Positions 8,821 to 18,003 of a DNA stretch of 62,420 bases are shown here, in pieces. Both the position numbers and the translations under genes were made by a program. Position 1 is the stretch's first letter, and the number at the start of each line of letters is the position of its first letter. Under the pieces are notes generated by a model. That model saw only the letters and a list, made by a program, of their open reading frames with translations. It ran no database searches and had not been told where the DNA came from. Origin of the DNA: Bacillus benzoevorans (GTDB lineage: Bacteria > Bacillota > Bacilli > Bacillales > Cytobacillaceae); the NCBI RefSeq assembly GCF_014207535.1, contig NZ_JACHGK010000019.1:11684-74103 (forward strand), written 5' to 3'.

Positions 8821-9894
8821 ATGTTTTTAAGTGGGAAAAGCATTGATCAGTGCATCGATGCTAGAAAAAATAATCTGGATATCATTCGATTCATCGCAGC
8901 TACGTTAGTTATTTTTTCTCATGCCTACCCATTAACCACAGGTAATAATGCAACAGAGGCTTTTGCGGTTTTTTCGAATGGTCAAATGACCTTTGGGGAA
9001 TTAGCTGTCAGTATTTTTTTTGTGATCAGCGGCTTTCTCATTACCCAAAGTTATGACCGGTCAAAGAATCCGATCTATTATTTTAAAGCCAGAGTCTTGC
9101 GGATTTTCCCGGGGCTTATCTTTTGTGTGTTATTGACCGTCTTATTTTTAGGACCGATTCTGAGCGAATTAGGTGTGAAGGCTTACTTTACGAATCGGGA
9201 AACGTTTGATTACCTAAAGACCATTACTTTGTATTGGATTCAGTATGATCTGCCCGGAGTATTTCAAACAAACGCATGGCCTGGTGCCGTAAATGGCTCG
9301 CTATGGACATTATGGTACGAGTTTTTCTTTTACATTGTCGTAGCGGTTCTTGGGGTGGCAAGACTGCTGGATAAAAGAGTTGTTTTGGCCGGATTCATCT
9401 TAGCTTCTGCGCTTTATTTTCTTGGCAAAGGCGCCCTGTACACAGATCTATTCCGCTATTTCGGTGCAGGAATGGCATTGTACCTTTTTAGAAAACAGAT
9501 TAAATTAAACGGCTGGATGGCGCTTGTATCACTGGTTATCCTATTCATCACAGTCAAAGCGGGGTACTTTGTTTATGCGTTCACGATTTTTGGAACGTAT
9601 CTGATTTTCTATGTGGCATTTGATACAAGGGTTAAATTACAGAACTTTGGGAGATATGGGGATTTTTCTTACGGAATTTATATTTATGCATTTCCAATCC
9701 AACAAATCATGAGCTATCTTTTTCATAATCAGCTGAACGTTTGGGGGAATTTCTTACTAACATTCCCGTTGGCTCTTCTATTGGCCATTATTTCATGGTA
9801 CTTAGTTGAGAAGAGAGCGTTAAAATATAAAAAGGTTACATTAAAATCTTTATGGCTGAAATGGAATGCGAACCCCAAGATAAAACAAATTTAA
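8821..9894 (+). CDS. Acyltransferase 3 family membrane protein
   Basis: 357 aa with about ten membrane helices. LDIIRFIAATLVIFSHAYPL near the N-terminus is the hallmark start of acyltransferase-3 (OafA/NodX-like) proteins and contains the conserved His. RVLRIFPGL and GSLWTLWYEFFFY are also family motifs. These enzymes O-acylate extracytoplasmic sugars, commonly with acetyl groups. The start is the ATG at 8821 after AAAGGAAAAGGTGG. It probably shares a transcript with the following polymerase-like gene. The substrate would be the polysaccharide of this cluster. Confidence 0.88.
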   Translation: MFLSGKSIDQCIDARKNNLDIIRFIAATLVIFSHAYPLTTGNNATEAFAVFSNGQMTFGELAVSIFFVISGFLITQSYDRSKNPIYYFKARVLRIFPGLIFCVLLTVLFLGPILSELGVKAYFTNRETFDYLKTITLYWIQYDLPGVFQTNAWPGAVNGSLWTLWYEFFFYIVVAVLGVARLLDKRVVLAGFILASALYFLGKGALYTDLFRYFGAGMALYLFRKQIKLNGWMALVSLVILFITVKAGYFVYAFTIFGTYLIFYVAFDTRVKLQNFGRYGDFSYGIYIYAFPIQQIMSYLFHNQLNVWGNFLLTFPLALLLAIISWYLVEKRALKYKKVTLKSLWLKWNANPKIKQI

Positions 9895-9952
9895 ATAGGG
9901 AGGAGATCCGCGTGGAAAAGGGGATCCCTATGGGTATATGTGAGGTTTGTAT

Positions 9953-11305
9953 ATGAATCGCTTTGAAAAACTACTATTAACTGTTTTTTTTGTGGAAATT
10001 TTTATTGGCGGCGGAGGCCGGCTGATTGATTTTGGCGTTTTATCTATTCGCCAGGTTTTGTTTCTGCTTGTATTAGGAACTTTTATTTTTCGCATCATAA
10101 AAGAAAAAGCAATTTTTAATAAAGAAATAAATACATTTTTCCGCTTTAATCCTGTTTCGATTGGGATCTATGCGCTTCTGGCTTGGTTCTGCGTCAGCTG
10201 TCTAATCGGCTTTGTCAATGGCCATCCGTTAGGGGCGATCGTAACGGACTTTTTTAGAGTATCGTACATTGTGCTATTTTTTCCATTAGCCTACTATATT
10301 GCTCAAGAGCGTTTTCCGCTCTCCAGAATCATCACGTTATTAAAGTATAGTGCGATTGTCGTTTCGATCTTTACCATTACCGTTTCTGTTTTAGGAAAAA
10401 CGATCTTTGCCGCTGACTTCTATTATTTTTGGAAGTTTATGAATACGATTATGAATGATGATTTATTTTTCAGACCAAGCAACAGTGTCTTTTACAAAAG
10501 TCATTTCTTCGTCCTCATTGGGGTGATTCTGGCATTTAATGATTTGCTGCATAAAAAATACAGTAAATTGAATATCGCCCTGATCACGATTGGTTCAATA
10601 TCCGTGCTTTGGTCGGAAACAAGAGGTTTTTTACTGGCATTTATGATCAGCGTCATCATGATTATCCTTTTGGATATTAAAGTCATTGTGGACCCGATTA
10701 AAGGATTGAAAACAAAAATCCAAAAATTGCTCCAGTCGAGGGATTTTCTTAAACGTTTTATCATCTCTATTGTCGTGATGATGGTCGTACCGGTGATGTT
10801 TGAAAATATGACCCTTGAACGTTTCGGAACAGAGACAGTCCAGAAGCATAAGTACAGTGACGAAGAGAAAAAAGATAAAAAATATAAAGAAAAAGTTGAG
10901 GATGTCAGTGTCAATAAGCGCATCGAGTTTATTAAGGATTCGATCCACATCCTATCCAAACCAGCCAATTTGATTGTGGGAACCGGATATGGCATGGAGA
11001 TTGCCGGCAGAATCACCGGAATCGAAATGAGTTTTCTTGATATTTTGGTGGAACAGGGAGTCATTGGTCTGGCTATTTGGGGCTTTCTCTTTTTAATGGT
11101 TTATTATAATTATTGGGTCAGCTATAAAAAAGGGCGGAAGCTCATGCCGCTGGATTTCGCTCTCCTGGCTGTGTTTATGGGGATCTTATTATTAACCAAT
11201 ATTAATCCATTTATAAACAATCCACTGGGAATCAGCTTTTTCCTCGTTCTCCTGATTGTTTCACAGAAGATTAAGGAATATAGCGTAAAAGAGGTTTTCA
11301 AATGA
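9953..11305 (+). CDS. O-antigen polymerase/ligase-like membrane protein (copy 2)
   Basis: 450 aa, about 11 membrane segments, paralog of the gene at 3551 with the same GGGGRLIDFGVLSIRQVLF, SETRGFLLAF and TNINPFINNPLGI blocks. Its long outer loop is different and highly charged (SDEEKKDKKYKEKVED), which may change the acceptor it recognises. The frame opens at a TTG at 9947, but the ATG at 9953 has TGAGGT six bases upstream and is preferred. The stop overlaps the ATG of the next glycosyltransferase (ATGA). Two such proteins suggest either two polymers or a polymerase and a ligase. Confidence 0.82.
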   Translation: MNRFEKLLLTVFFVEIFIGGGGRLIDFGVLSIRQVLFLLVLGTFIFRIIKEKAIFNKEINTFFRFNPVSIGIYALLAWFCVSCLIGFVNGHPLGAIVTDFFRVSYIVLFFPLAYYIAQERFPLSRIITLLKYSAIVVSIFTITVSVLGKTIFAADFYYFWKFMNTIMNDDLFFRPSNSVFYKSHFFVLIGVILAFNDLLHKKYSKLNIALITIGSISVLWSETRGFLLAFMISVIMIILLDIKVIVDPIKGLKTKIQKLLQSRDFLKRFIISIVVMMVVPVMFENMTLERFGTETVQKHKYSDEEKKDKKYKEKVEDVSVNKRIEFIKDSIHILSKPANLIVGTGYGMEIAGRITGIEMSFLDILVEQGVIGLAIWGFLFLMVYYNYWVSYKKGRKLMPLDFALLAVFMGILLLTNINPFINNPLGISFFLVLLIVSQKIKEYSVKEVFK

Positions 11306-12141
11306 ACATAACGATGGTTATGGTGCTTTATAAGCAAAAACCGGAGGAAAGTAAAACATACCGGACGCTAAAACAACACTTATTCAGCCAGATTCAGTTT
11401 CCAGAAGGTAAAATCGAACTGATTCTGTATGATAATAGTCCGGAGAAACAAGGATTTACTCCTCCTGTTATAGAAGGGCTGCACATATCCTATATCCATG
11501 ATGAACGGAATTTAGGCATCGCAACAGCTTATAATTACGCCTATTCCATAGCAAAGAGCAATGGCAGTGAGTGGCTGCTGCTGCTTGATCACGATACCGA
11601 ATTAACAGCGGACTATATCAATAGAGTACTGCATTTAGCGGAAGTCCCGGAGGAAGCAGCTGCTGTTGTCCCGAAAATCAATAGCGACCATGCGATGATA
11701 TCTCCTGTTTACAGCGATACACTGCGGCCGCTGATTGGGGAAAAACCGCAGACGGGAATTCAGGAGAAGCCGGTCATGGCGATCAATTCCGGCAGTTTAA
11801 TTAAGGTCTCCTTTTTAACGGAACTAAACGGGTTTAATCAGGAATTTGCCTTAGATTATCTCGACCATTGGCTTTTCTTTGAAATTTATCACAAAGGCTA
11901 TAAGGTGCTGTTACTCGATACAGAGCTGGAACATGAATTGTCGGTCATGGATTATGACCGGGTTTCACTGAACCGCTATAAAAGTATCCTGGATTCAGAA
12001 ACAAACTTTTACCGCAATTATAAGAAAGACTTGTTTTCTTCCTATCGCACACAGCTGGTCAAACGATTTCTGAAACAAATTCTGCTCGTGAAGAATAAAA
12101 AGATTGCCACGTATACACTGAAGAAAATATTTTCACTCTAG
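11302..12141 (+). CDS. Family 2 glycosyltransferase
   Basis: 279 aa GT-A enzyme beginning MNITMVMVLYKQKPEES. ERNLGIATAYNYA and LLLLDHDTELT (DHD metal-binding motif, about residues 95-97) match rhamnosyltransferase-type GT2 proteins, and the GFNQEFALDYLDHWLFFE segment is the acceptor-side motif. Its ATG overlaps the preceding stop by four bases, implying translational coupling to polymerase-like gene 2. It is the last gene before a MITE insertion, after which the rml operon begins. Confidence 0.8.
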   Translation: MNITMVMVLYKQKPEESKTYRTLKQHLFSQIQFPEGKIELILYDNSPEKQGFTPPVIEGLHISYIHDERNLGIATAYNYAYSIAKSNGSEWLLLLDHDTELTADYINRVLHLAEVPEEAAAVVPKINSDHAMISPVYSDTLRPLIGEKPQTGIQEKPVMAINSGSLIKVSFLTELNGFNQEFALDYLDHWLFFEIYHKGYKVLLLDTELEHELSVMDYDRVSLNRYKSILDSETNFYRNYKKDLFSSYRTQLVKRFLKQILLVKNKKIATYTLKKIFSL

Positions 12142-12194
12142 CCATCGTTAACACCTGTGAGAGTCTAACGAGCGGGAAATGTGAATTTATTTTA

Positions 12195-12457
12195 TATATA
12201 AAGGCTGTGTTAAAGGTCGATGTTGATATTTAATACCTTGTTGATTGGAGTGGAAGGCACGAAGACTCCTCCGAAAATGCTGCGCATTTTCATCGTGCGT
12301 GGGCGGATTCGAGGAAGCTTATTCAATGTCCTGCGGGAACCGCGAGACAGACGAGACCCCGCAGGCACGAAGTGGCGAGGAGGCTCGGCGGTCGCCCGCG
12401 GAAAGCGAAGTGCCTGGAACGGAAATCAACAACCAAGTTTAACAGAGCCTATATAAA
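12195..12457. mobile_element. MITE (copy 1) with 8-bp target duplication
   Basis: The element spans 12203-12449 (247 bp). Terminal inverted repeats are GGCTGTGTTAAA and TTTAACAGAGCC (one mismatch). Both sides carry the same 8-bp AT-rich direct repeat TATATAAA (12195-12202 and 12450-12457). Inside is a GC-rich, partly palindromic core with GTTGATTGGAGTGGAAGGCA near the left and GTGCCTGGAACGGAAATCAAC-like sequence near the right. It encodes no transposase. The 8-bp duplication and GGCT ends fit trans-mobilisation by an ISL3-family transposase, which is inference. A second copy lies at 24043-24237. Confidence 0.85.
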
Positions 12458-12547
12458 AAAAACCATCATAATCATTCACTGTGCTGGTGAATATTGTAAA
12501 ATGATATGATGGGGTGAGAAATTAATGAAAATAGGGAGTGGGATTCA

Positions 12548-13432
12548 ATGAAAGGCATCATTCTAGCTGGCGGGAGCGGCACAAGACTATATCCTTTAAC
12601 AAAGGTCGTATCGAAACAATTGCTGCCTGTATATGATAAACCGATGATTTATTATCCGCTATCTGTCTTAATGCTTGCAGGGATCAAAGACATTTTGATT
12701 ATTTCAACCCCGCAGGATACACCGCGTTTTGAACAAAGTTTAGGGGATGGATCCGATTTTGGGATCAATCTTTCATATAAAGTACAGCCGCATCCGGGCG
12801 GACTGGCGCAAGCCTTTCTAATCGGGGAAGAGTTTATTGGAGACGATCATGTGGCCCTTGTGCTGGGAGATAATATTTTCTACGGACACGGCTTAACCAA
12901 TCTCTTAAAGAAAGCAGAAGCACGTGAAAAAGGTGCAACGGTGTTCGGCTACTATGTAAATGACCCGGAACGCTTTGGGGTTGTTGAATTTGATGATAAC
13001 GGAAAGGCGATTTCGATCGAAGAAAAACCGGAGCAGCCAAAATCAAACTATGCCGTAACCGGGCTTTATTTTTACGATAATCGTGTTGTCAAGATTGCGA
13101 AGAGCATTAAGCCATCGGCACGCGGGGAATTAGAAATTACCGATGTCAACAAAATCTACCTTGAATCAGGCGAGCTGAATGTGGAGCTTTTAGGCCGCGG
13201 CTATGCATGGCTTGATACCGGCACGCATGAATCTTTGTTAGAAGCATCACAATTTATTGAAACCATTGAAAAACGGCAATCACTAAAAATTGCCTGCCTT
13301 GAAGAAATCGCCTTTAAAATGGGGTATATTACAAAAGACAAACTAATCGAACTAGCCGAGCCGCTTTTGAAAAATCAATACGGACAATATTTGATTAAAA
13401 TTGCCGGCACAGGTCCTAAACCTATCCAATAA
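12548..13432 (+). CDS. rmlA: Glucose-1-phosphate thymidylyltransferase
   Basis: 294 aa, the usual length for the short RmlA class. It makes dTDP-glucose from dTTP and glucose-1-phosphate, the first step to dTDP-L-rhamnose. The signature GGSGTRLYPLTKVVSKQLLP is at residues 8-27; VLGDNIFYGHG, IEEKPEQPKSNYAVTGLYFYD and RGYAWLDTGTH are all present. The start is the ATG at 12548 after GGGAGTGGG. It is the first gene of rmlA-C-B-D, cytoplasmic, and begins about 90 bp past a MITE. Confidence 0.97.
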   Translation: MKGIILAGGSGTRLYPLTKVVSKQLLPVYDKPMIYYPLSVLMLAGIKDILIISTPQDTPRFEQSLGDGSDFGINLSYKVQPHPGGLAQAFLIGEEFIGDDHVALVLGDNIFYGHGLTNLLKKAEAREKGATVFGYYVNDPERFGVVEFDDNGKAISIEEKPEQPKSNYAVTGLYFYDNRVVKIAKSIKPSARGELEITDVNKIYLESGELNVELLGRGYAWLDTGTHESLLEASQFIETIEKRQSLKIACLEEIAFKMGYITKDKLIELAEPLLKNQYGQYLIKIAGTGPKPIQ

Positions 13433-13447
13433 GTGAGGTCTTAATCG

Positions 13448-14008
13448 ATGAACAAAATAGAAACAAAATTGCCAGGTGTTGTGATTTTAGAACCAAAAGT
13501 ATTTGGCGACCACCGCGGCTATTTTATGGAAAGCTATAATAAAAAGGTCTTTGAAGAACTGGGACTGCACTATGATTTGATTCAGGATAATCAATCCTTA
13601 TCAGCTCCAGTCGGCACGTTGCGCGGACTTCATTTCCAATTGAATCCAAAGGCACAGACAAAGATTGTCCGCTGTATCACAGGCGCCATTTATGATGTGG
13701 CCGTCGATATCCGCAAAGGCTCTCCGACTTACGGTCAGTGGATCGGTGTGATTTTATCCGAACATAACAAACGCCAGCTTCTTGTGCCAAAAGGCTTTGC
13801 CCACGGTTTCTGCACCATTGTTCCGGACACAACCGTGGCCTACAAAGTGGATGAATACTATTCGCCTGAGCATGACGGCGGCATTCTCTGGAATGACCCG
13901 GCGCTTGGCATCGACTGGCCGACAACAAGCCCGATTCTGTCCGATAAAGATACAAAGCATCCAACATTAGCTGAAGCCACGCATCTGAATTTTGTTTACG
14001 AAGACTAA
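13448..14008 (+). CDS. rmlC: dTDP-4-dehydrorhamnose 3,5-epimerase
   Basis: 186 aa cupin enzyme that epimerises C3 and C5 of dTDP-4-keto-6-deoxyglucose. GTLRGLHFQ contains the catalytic His, with KIVRCITGAIYDVAVDIRKG and VPKGFAHGF also present, and the conserved Tyr lies in VDEYYSPEHDGG. It follows rmlA by 15 bp with GTGAGG before the ATG. It has the normal length and an intact frame. Confidence 0.97.
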   Translation: MNKIETKLPGVVILEPKVFGDHRGYFMESYNKKVFEELGLHYDLIQDNQSLSAPVGTLRGLHFQLNPKAQTKIVRCITGAIYDVAVDIRKGSPTYGQWIGVILSEHNKRQLLVPKGFAHGFCTIVPDTTVAYKVDEYYSPEHDGGILWNDPALGIDWPTTSPILSDKDTKHPTLAEATHLNFVYED

Positions 14009-14019
14009 TATGTTACCCC

Positions 14020-14061
14020 AGCCTTCTGTGCCTGCGTCTATCATGCTGTGCACAGAAGGCT
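14020..14061 (+). terminator. Intercistronic hairpin between rmlC and rmlB
   Basis: AGCCTTCTGTG (14020-14030) pairs perfectly with CACAGAAGGCT (14051-14061). The T tail is weak, so it may act as a partial terminator or a processing/stability element within rmlACBD. Confidence 0.5.
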
Positions 14062-14132
14062 TTGAATGAATAGAGAAAAGGCCTGACCCGGAAGATGACT
14101 TTCGGTCAGCCAGTGAAAAACAGGAGGATCAC

Positions 14133-15158
14133 ATGAAACTATTAATAACAGGCGGAGCTGGCTTTATTGGCAGCAACTTCGTACGCTACATGGTGAATAA
14201 ATATCCTGAGTATCAAATTGTAAACTTAGACTTATTAACGTATGCAGGCAATCTCGAAAACCTGAAGGATATTGAAAGCAAGCCAAACTATAAATTCGTT
14301 AAAGGCGACATTGCTGACCGTCCATTTATCCAGGACCTATTTGAAAAAGAAAAATTCGACTATGTCCTAAATTTCGCCGCTGAATCCCATGTGGACCGCA
14401 GCATCACCAATCCGGAAATTTTCGTGCAAACGAATATCCAGGGAACGCTTTGTCTTTTAGATGCAGCTAAGGCAATCGGCGTGAAAAAATACTTACAGGT
14501 TTCCACTGATGAAGTGTACGGTACCTTAGGCGCAACCGGTTACTTCACTGAAGAAACACCGCTGGCGCCAAACAGCCCGTACAGCGCAAGTAAAACAGGA
14601 GCTGACCTTTTGGTGCGTGCCTACCATGAAACATACGGCATGCCAATCAATATTACGCGCTGCTCTAACAACTACGGTCCGTTCCATTTCCCGGAAAAAC
14701 TAATTCCGTTAATGATTATCAACGCCTTGCATGACAAGGATCTTCCTGTTTATGGCGATGGCTTAAACATCCGCGACTGGCTTCATGTTGAGGACCACTG
14801 CCAAGCGATTGACCTTGTGCTCCATAAAGGCCGCGATGGTGAAGTGTACAATGTCGGCGGCAACAATGAAAGAACGAATGTTGAAATTGTCAAAACGATC
14901 CTTGCTCAATTGGGCAAACCGGAATCATTAATCAAGTACGTCAAGGACCGCCCAGGCCACGACCGCCGCTATGCGATCGACGCTGCGAAGCTGCGCACAG
15001 AACTCGGCTGGGAGCCAAAATATACCTTTGAAACAGGCATTAAGCAGACAATCGACTGGTATCTCAACAACCAGGAATGGTGGCAGAACATCATTTCCGG
15101 CGAATACCAGGAATACTTTAAATCTCAGTACGGGGATAGATTAGAGGTTGAAAAATGA
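14133..15158 (+). CDS. rmlB: dTDP-glucose 4,6-dehydratase
   Basis: 341 aa extended SDR enzyme. GGAGFIGSNF binds NAD; STDEVYGTLG carries the catalytic Asp/Glu pair that distinguishes dehydratases; YSASKTGADLLV supplies the YxxxK; RCSNNYGP and PVYGDGLNIRDWLHVEDHC are family motifs. It makes dTDP-4-keto-6-deoxyglucose. AGGAGG sits seven bases before the ATG. Its stop overlaps the rmlD start. Confidence 0.97.
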   Translation: MKLLITGGAGFIGSNFVRYMVNKYPEYQIVNLDLLTYAGNLENLKDIESKPNYKFVKGDIADRPFIQDLFEKEKFDYVLNFAAESHVDRSITNPEIFVQTNIQGTLCLLDAAKAIGVKKYLQVSTDEVYGTLGATGYFTEETPLAPNSPYSASKTGADLLVRAYHETYGMPINITRCSNNYGPFHFPEKLIPLMIINALHDKDLPVYGDGLNIRDWLHVEDHCQAIDLVLHKGRDGEVYNVGGNNERTNVEIVKTILAQLGKPESLIKYVKDRPGHDRRYAIDAAKLRTELGWEPKYTFETGIKQTIDWYLNNQEWWQNIISGEYQEYFKSQYGDRLEVEK

Positions 15159-16006
15159 TTGTTTTAGTAACAGGTGTGAATGGTCAATTAGGCCATGATG
15201 TTGTCAAAGAATTAAGCGCAAAAGGTCACCAGCCGCACGGTACCGACCGCGATGATTTCGATCTGACAAACGAAGAAGCTGTCCATGCCTATGTGAAAAA
15301 AATAAACCCGGACGCCATCATCCATTGTGCTGCTTTTACAGCAGTGGACAAAGCGGAATCTAAAGAAGAAACAGCTTATAATGTCAATGCTCTTGGGACA
15401 AAATATTTAGCAGAAGCAGCCAAAGCCTTGGATGCAAAAATGATTTACATCAGCACAGACTATGTCTTCAATGGCAATAATAGCGAACCATACGAAGCCG
15501 ATCAAAAGACCGATCCAATCGGCGCCTACGGCAGGACAAAATTAGCCGGCGAAGAATTTTTAAAAGCCGCGTTGGAGAAATATTTCATTGTCCGCACTGC
15601 ATGGGTGTACGGTTTGAACGGGCACAATTTTGTCAAAACGATGCTCCGCCTTGGCAAAGAGCGCGGCGAGTTAGGCGTTGTAAGCGATCAAATCGGTTCG
15701 CCAACGTATACCGTCGACCTGGCAAAGCTGCTGGTTGAAATGGTGGATACGGACAAATACGGCGTTTACCACGCAACCAACAGCGGCATCTGCTCCTGGT
15801 ATGAATTTGCCGTAGAAATTTTTAACCAAGCAGGTCTGGAAGTAAAGGTCAACCCGCTGACAACGGACCAATATCCAACCCCGGCAAAAAGACCGAAATA
15901 TTCCGTTTTAAGTAAAAAGAAACTTGAAGAACAAGGCTTCACTCCACTGCGTGATTGGAAAGAAGCACTTTCTGCATATTTACAGGAATTAAAAGCACAG
16001 GCATAA
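15155..16006 (+). CDS. rmlD: dTDP-4-dehydrorhamnose reductase
   Basis: 283 aa SDR enzyme that reduces the 4-keto group to give dTDP-L-rhamnose. VTGVNGQLGHDV binds NADP; STDYVFNG and AYGRTKLAGEE (YxxxK) form the active site; RTAWVYG and DQIGSPTYTVDLA follow. The ATG overlaps the rmlB stop by four bases. Last gene of the operon; a strong terminator follows 40 bp later. Confidence 0.96.
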   Translation: MIVLVTGVNGQLGHDVVKELSAKGHQPHGTDRDDFDLTNEEAVHAYVKKINPDAIIHCAAFTAVDKAESKEETAYNVNALGTKYLAEAAKALDAKMIYISTDYVFNGNNSEPYEADQKTDPIGAYGRTKLAGEEFLKAALEKYFIVRTAWVYGLNGHNFVKTMLRLGKERGELGVVSDQIGSPTYTVDLAKLLVEMVDTDKYGVYHATNSGICSWYEFAVEIFNQAGLEVKVNPLTTDQYPTPAKRPKYSVLSKKKLEEQGFTPLRDWKEALSAYLQELKAQA

Positions 16007-16045
16007 TATAAAGAGGGACAGGGGACAGTCCCACATAAATAGAGA

Positions 16046-16075
16046 AAGGCTGAATGCGTGCGTTCAGCCTTTTTT
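16046..16075 (+). terminator. Terminator of rmlACBD
   Basis: AAGGCTGAA / TTCAGCCTT stem (16046-16054 and 16063-16071) followed by T residues. Just upstream (16016-16033) is a GGGACAGTCCC palindrome of the dispersed type seen elsewhere in the window. Confidence 0.88.
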
Positions 16076-16089
16076 ACATAAGAAGCATT

Positions 16090-16200
16090 TGAAAGAGTGA
16101 AGGACAAAACCCCGTGATAGCTTTGTTAGAATGTCCTTCATAAGGGGCATGAAGAACAAAATCCAGTTACAGCACCATCAAAATGTCCTTCATCAAACCC
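16090..16200. repeat. Two imperfect direct repeats bounded by GAAGGACA/TGTCCTTC arms
   Basis: One unit runs GAAGGACAAAACC...AATGTCCTTCAT (about 16099-16142) and the next GAAGAACAAAATCC...AATGTCCTTCAT (about 16151-16195). The ends GAAGGACA and TGTCCTTC are complementary, so each unit can fold. The rest of the 16076-16624 gap is AT-rich non-coding sequence. Confidence 0.5.
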
Positions 16201-16483
16201 GCTGCCCCTTCGCATTTATCGGCAATTTTTCGACAAGTTCACCACTTTACAATCCTTCATGAAACTTTCATGAAATTGTCATCTTCAGTTGCACATCTGA
16301 CATAAACATCGTTTCATTATGAATAAAATGGGTATATAATCATGGTTAAGCGGTGACGAAAATCCCTTGCTTTCTATACATAAATGTTGTTTCTAGGAGC
16401 TAAGACCGTCCTGAATCTATGAAAATAGCGCTTTTCCCTACCCTTTGATAGGCTAAATAAAGATTCTCAATTTCCTAGAATTG

Positions 16484-16492
16484 TGATATAAT
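16484..16492 (+). promoter_or_regulatory. Candidate tagO promoter (extended -10)
   Basis: TGATATAAT (TATAAT 16487-16492) is an extended -10 about 130 nt before tagO. A second possible -10, TATAAT in GGGTATATAATC, lies near 16335. No strong -35 is seen for either. Confidence 0.4.
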
Positions 16493-16624
16493 CCTCAGTG
16501 TTGTGGTATATGCATATGGAAAAATCTAGTTATATTTAGAGAATAATTAGGGATCTTGGGTTAGTGGATTTTGCCTGTTTCATTTTACATAGAATGGGCA
16601 AGATACAATTAAGGGAGGATATTC

Positions 16625-17704
16625 ATGATTTACTTAACGATGTTAATATGTCTCATCAGTTCTATCCTTATTACTCCTGTTGTGAAAAAATTAGCATTTG
16701 TAATCGGCGCAACTGACAAGCCGAACCAAAGAAAAGTTCATCAAAAAATTATGCCTCGTCTTGGGGGCTTAGCCATTTATATAAGTTTCGTTATCGGTGT
16801 TTTCATTTACCATCCAGTATCACCGTTCTTACTGCCTAATGCTCTGAAAGCCATTATGATTGGGAGCGGCATTATCATCATTACGGGTGTCCTTGATGAC
16901 ATGTTTGAAATCTCACCGAAAATGAAAATGTTTGGTCAGCTGCTGGCAGCTTCCATTGTTATTTTCTATGGCGGAATACAGGTGGAGTTTATCAATTTAC
17001 CGTTTGTTAATAATCGAATAGAGTTTGGATTCTTTAGTGTTCCAATTACCTTTTTGTGGATTGTCGGAATCACAAATGCGATTAACTTGATTGACGGTCT
17101 CGATGGTTTGGCTGCAGGTGTATCATCGATTGCAATCATCACCATTTCCGGAATGGCTATTCTGTTCGGAAATCCATTTGTTGTTGTAATGGGAGCGATT
17201 CTTTTAGCAAGTACAGTTGGATTTTTGTTCTACAATTTCCATCCGGCCAAGATCTTCATGGGAGACACAGGGGCCTTGTTCTTGGGATTTATGATTGCCG
17301 TGTTTTCGCTGCTTGGGTTCAAAAACGTTACCCTTATCTCGTTTATCATCCCAATCATCATTCTTGGAGTGCCAATCTCCGACACATTCTTTGCCATCTT
17401 GCGCCGTATTGTGAACAAAAAGCCGCTATCGGCACCAGATAAATCACATTTGCATCATTGCTTATTAAGATTAGGATTTACCCATCGTCAAACAGTATTA
17501 ATCATTTATGCAATGGCCGCTTTCTTTGGCTTAGCAGCAATCATCTTCTCACAAGCCAAAACACTTGGTTCCGTTGCGTTAATTGTCGTACTGTTAATCG
17601 TAATTGAAATCTTTGCAGAAAAAATCGGTCTCGTCGGCAAGAACTATAATCCATTGCTAAAAATAGTCAGGGGTATCCGGTACTCAACCGTTAAAAACCG
17701 CTAA
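16625..17704 (+). CDS. tagO: Undecaprenyl-phosphate GlcNAc-1-phosphate transferase TagO
   Basis: 359 aa, about 11 membrane helices, the MraY/WecA family. It transfers GlcNAc-1-P from UDP-GlcNAc to undecaprenyl phosphate, the first step of wall teichoic acid and related polymers. Conserved cytoplasmic motifs are DKPNQRKVH, ITGVLDDMF (catalytic Asp pair), NLIDGLDGLAAG and MGDTGALFLGF, then a His-rich SHLHHCLLRLG loop. AAGGGAGG precedes the ATG. In B. subtilis tagO also lies near yvyE/degS, which supports orthology. Confidence 0.95.
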   Translation: MIYLTMLICLISSILITPVVKKLAFVIGATDKPNQRKVHQKIMPRLGGLAIYISFVIGVFIYHPVSPFLLPNALKAIMIGSGIIIITGVLDDMFEISPKMKMFGQLLAASIVIFYGGIQVEFINLPFVNNRIEFGFFSVPITFLWIVGITNAINLIDGLDGLAAGVSSIAIITISGMAILFGNPFVVVMGAILLASTVGFLFYNFHPAKIFMGDTGALFLGFMIAVFSLLGFKNVTLISFIIPIIILGVPISDTFFAILRRIVNKKPLSAPDKSHLHHCLLRLGFTHRQTVLIIYAMAAFFGLAAIIFSQAKTLGSVALIVVLLIVIEIFAEKIGLVGKNYNPLLKIVRGIRYSTVKNR

Positions 17705-17710
17705 ATTAAA

Positions 17711-17760
17711 AAGGTCTGTCCTATAAGGCGTTAATCGTCTTGCGGGACAGACCTTTTTTT
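17711..17760 (+). terminator. Terminator of tagO
   Basis: AAGGTCTGTCC (17711-17721) pairs with GGGACAGACCTT (17744-17755) and is followed by eight T residues. Confidence 0.9.
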
Positions 17761-18003
17761 TGGTTGACAGAAAATTGCCTTGATGAAGCATTTCACCATT
17801 TTTATGAAAATGGGCTCTGTCTTTCTTTTTTAATAATGAAATGATTCAAATTGTAAAGTTCTTGAAAAGGTATGGCAATTTAATGAACATTTGCTTTTGC
17901 GGGCGACCAATTTCGCAGCTATGATATACTAATGTAAATTAAATATGCAGGTTACTTACTTTAAATTTTTGTAAATGTTACTGCTAGATTATTACTTTCG
18001 GAG

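Noticed and set aside
10501..11064. A 187-aa minus-strand ORF
   Set aside because: Antisense shadow of the second polymerase-like gene.
12220..12456. Two overlapping ORFs of 78 and 65 aa
   Set aside because: They lie inside the MITE; its GC-rich palindromic core opens frames by chance.
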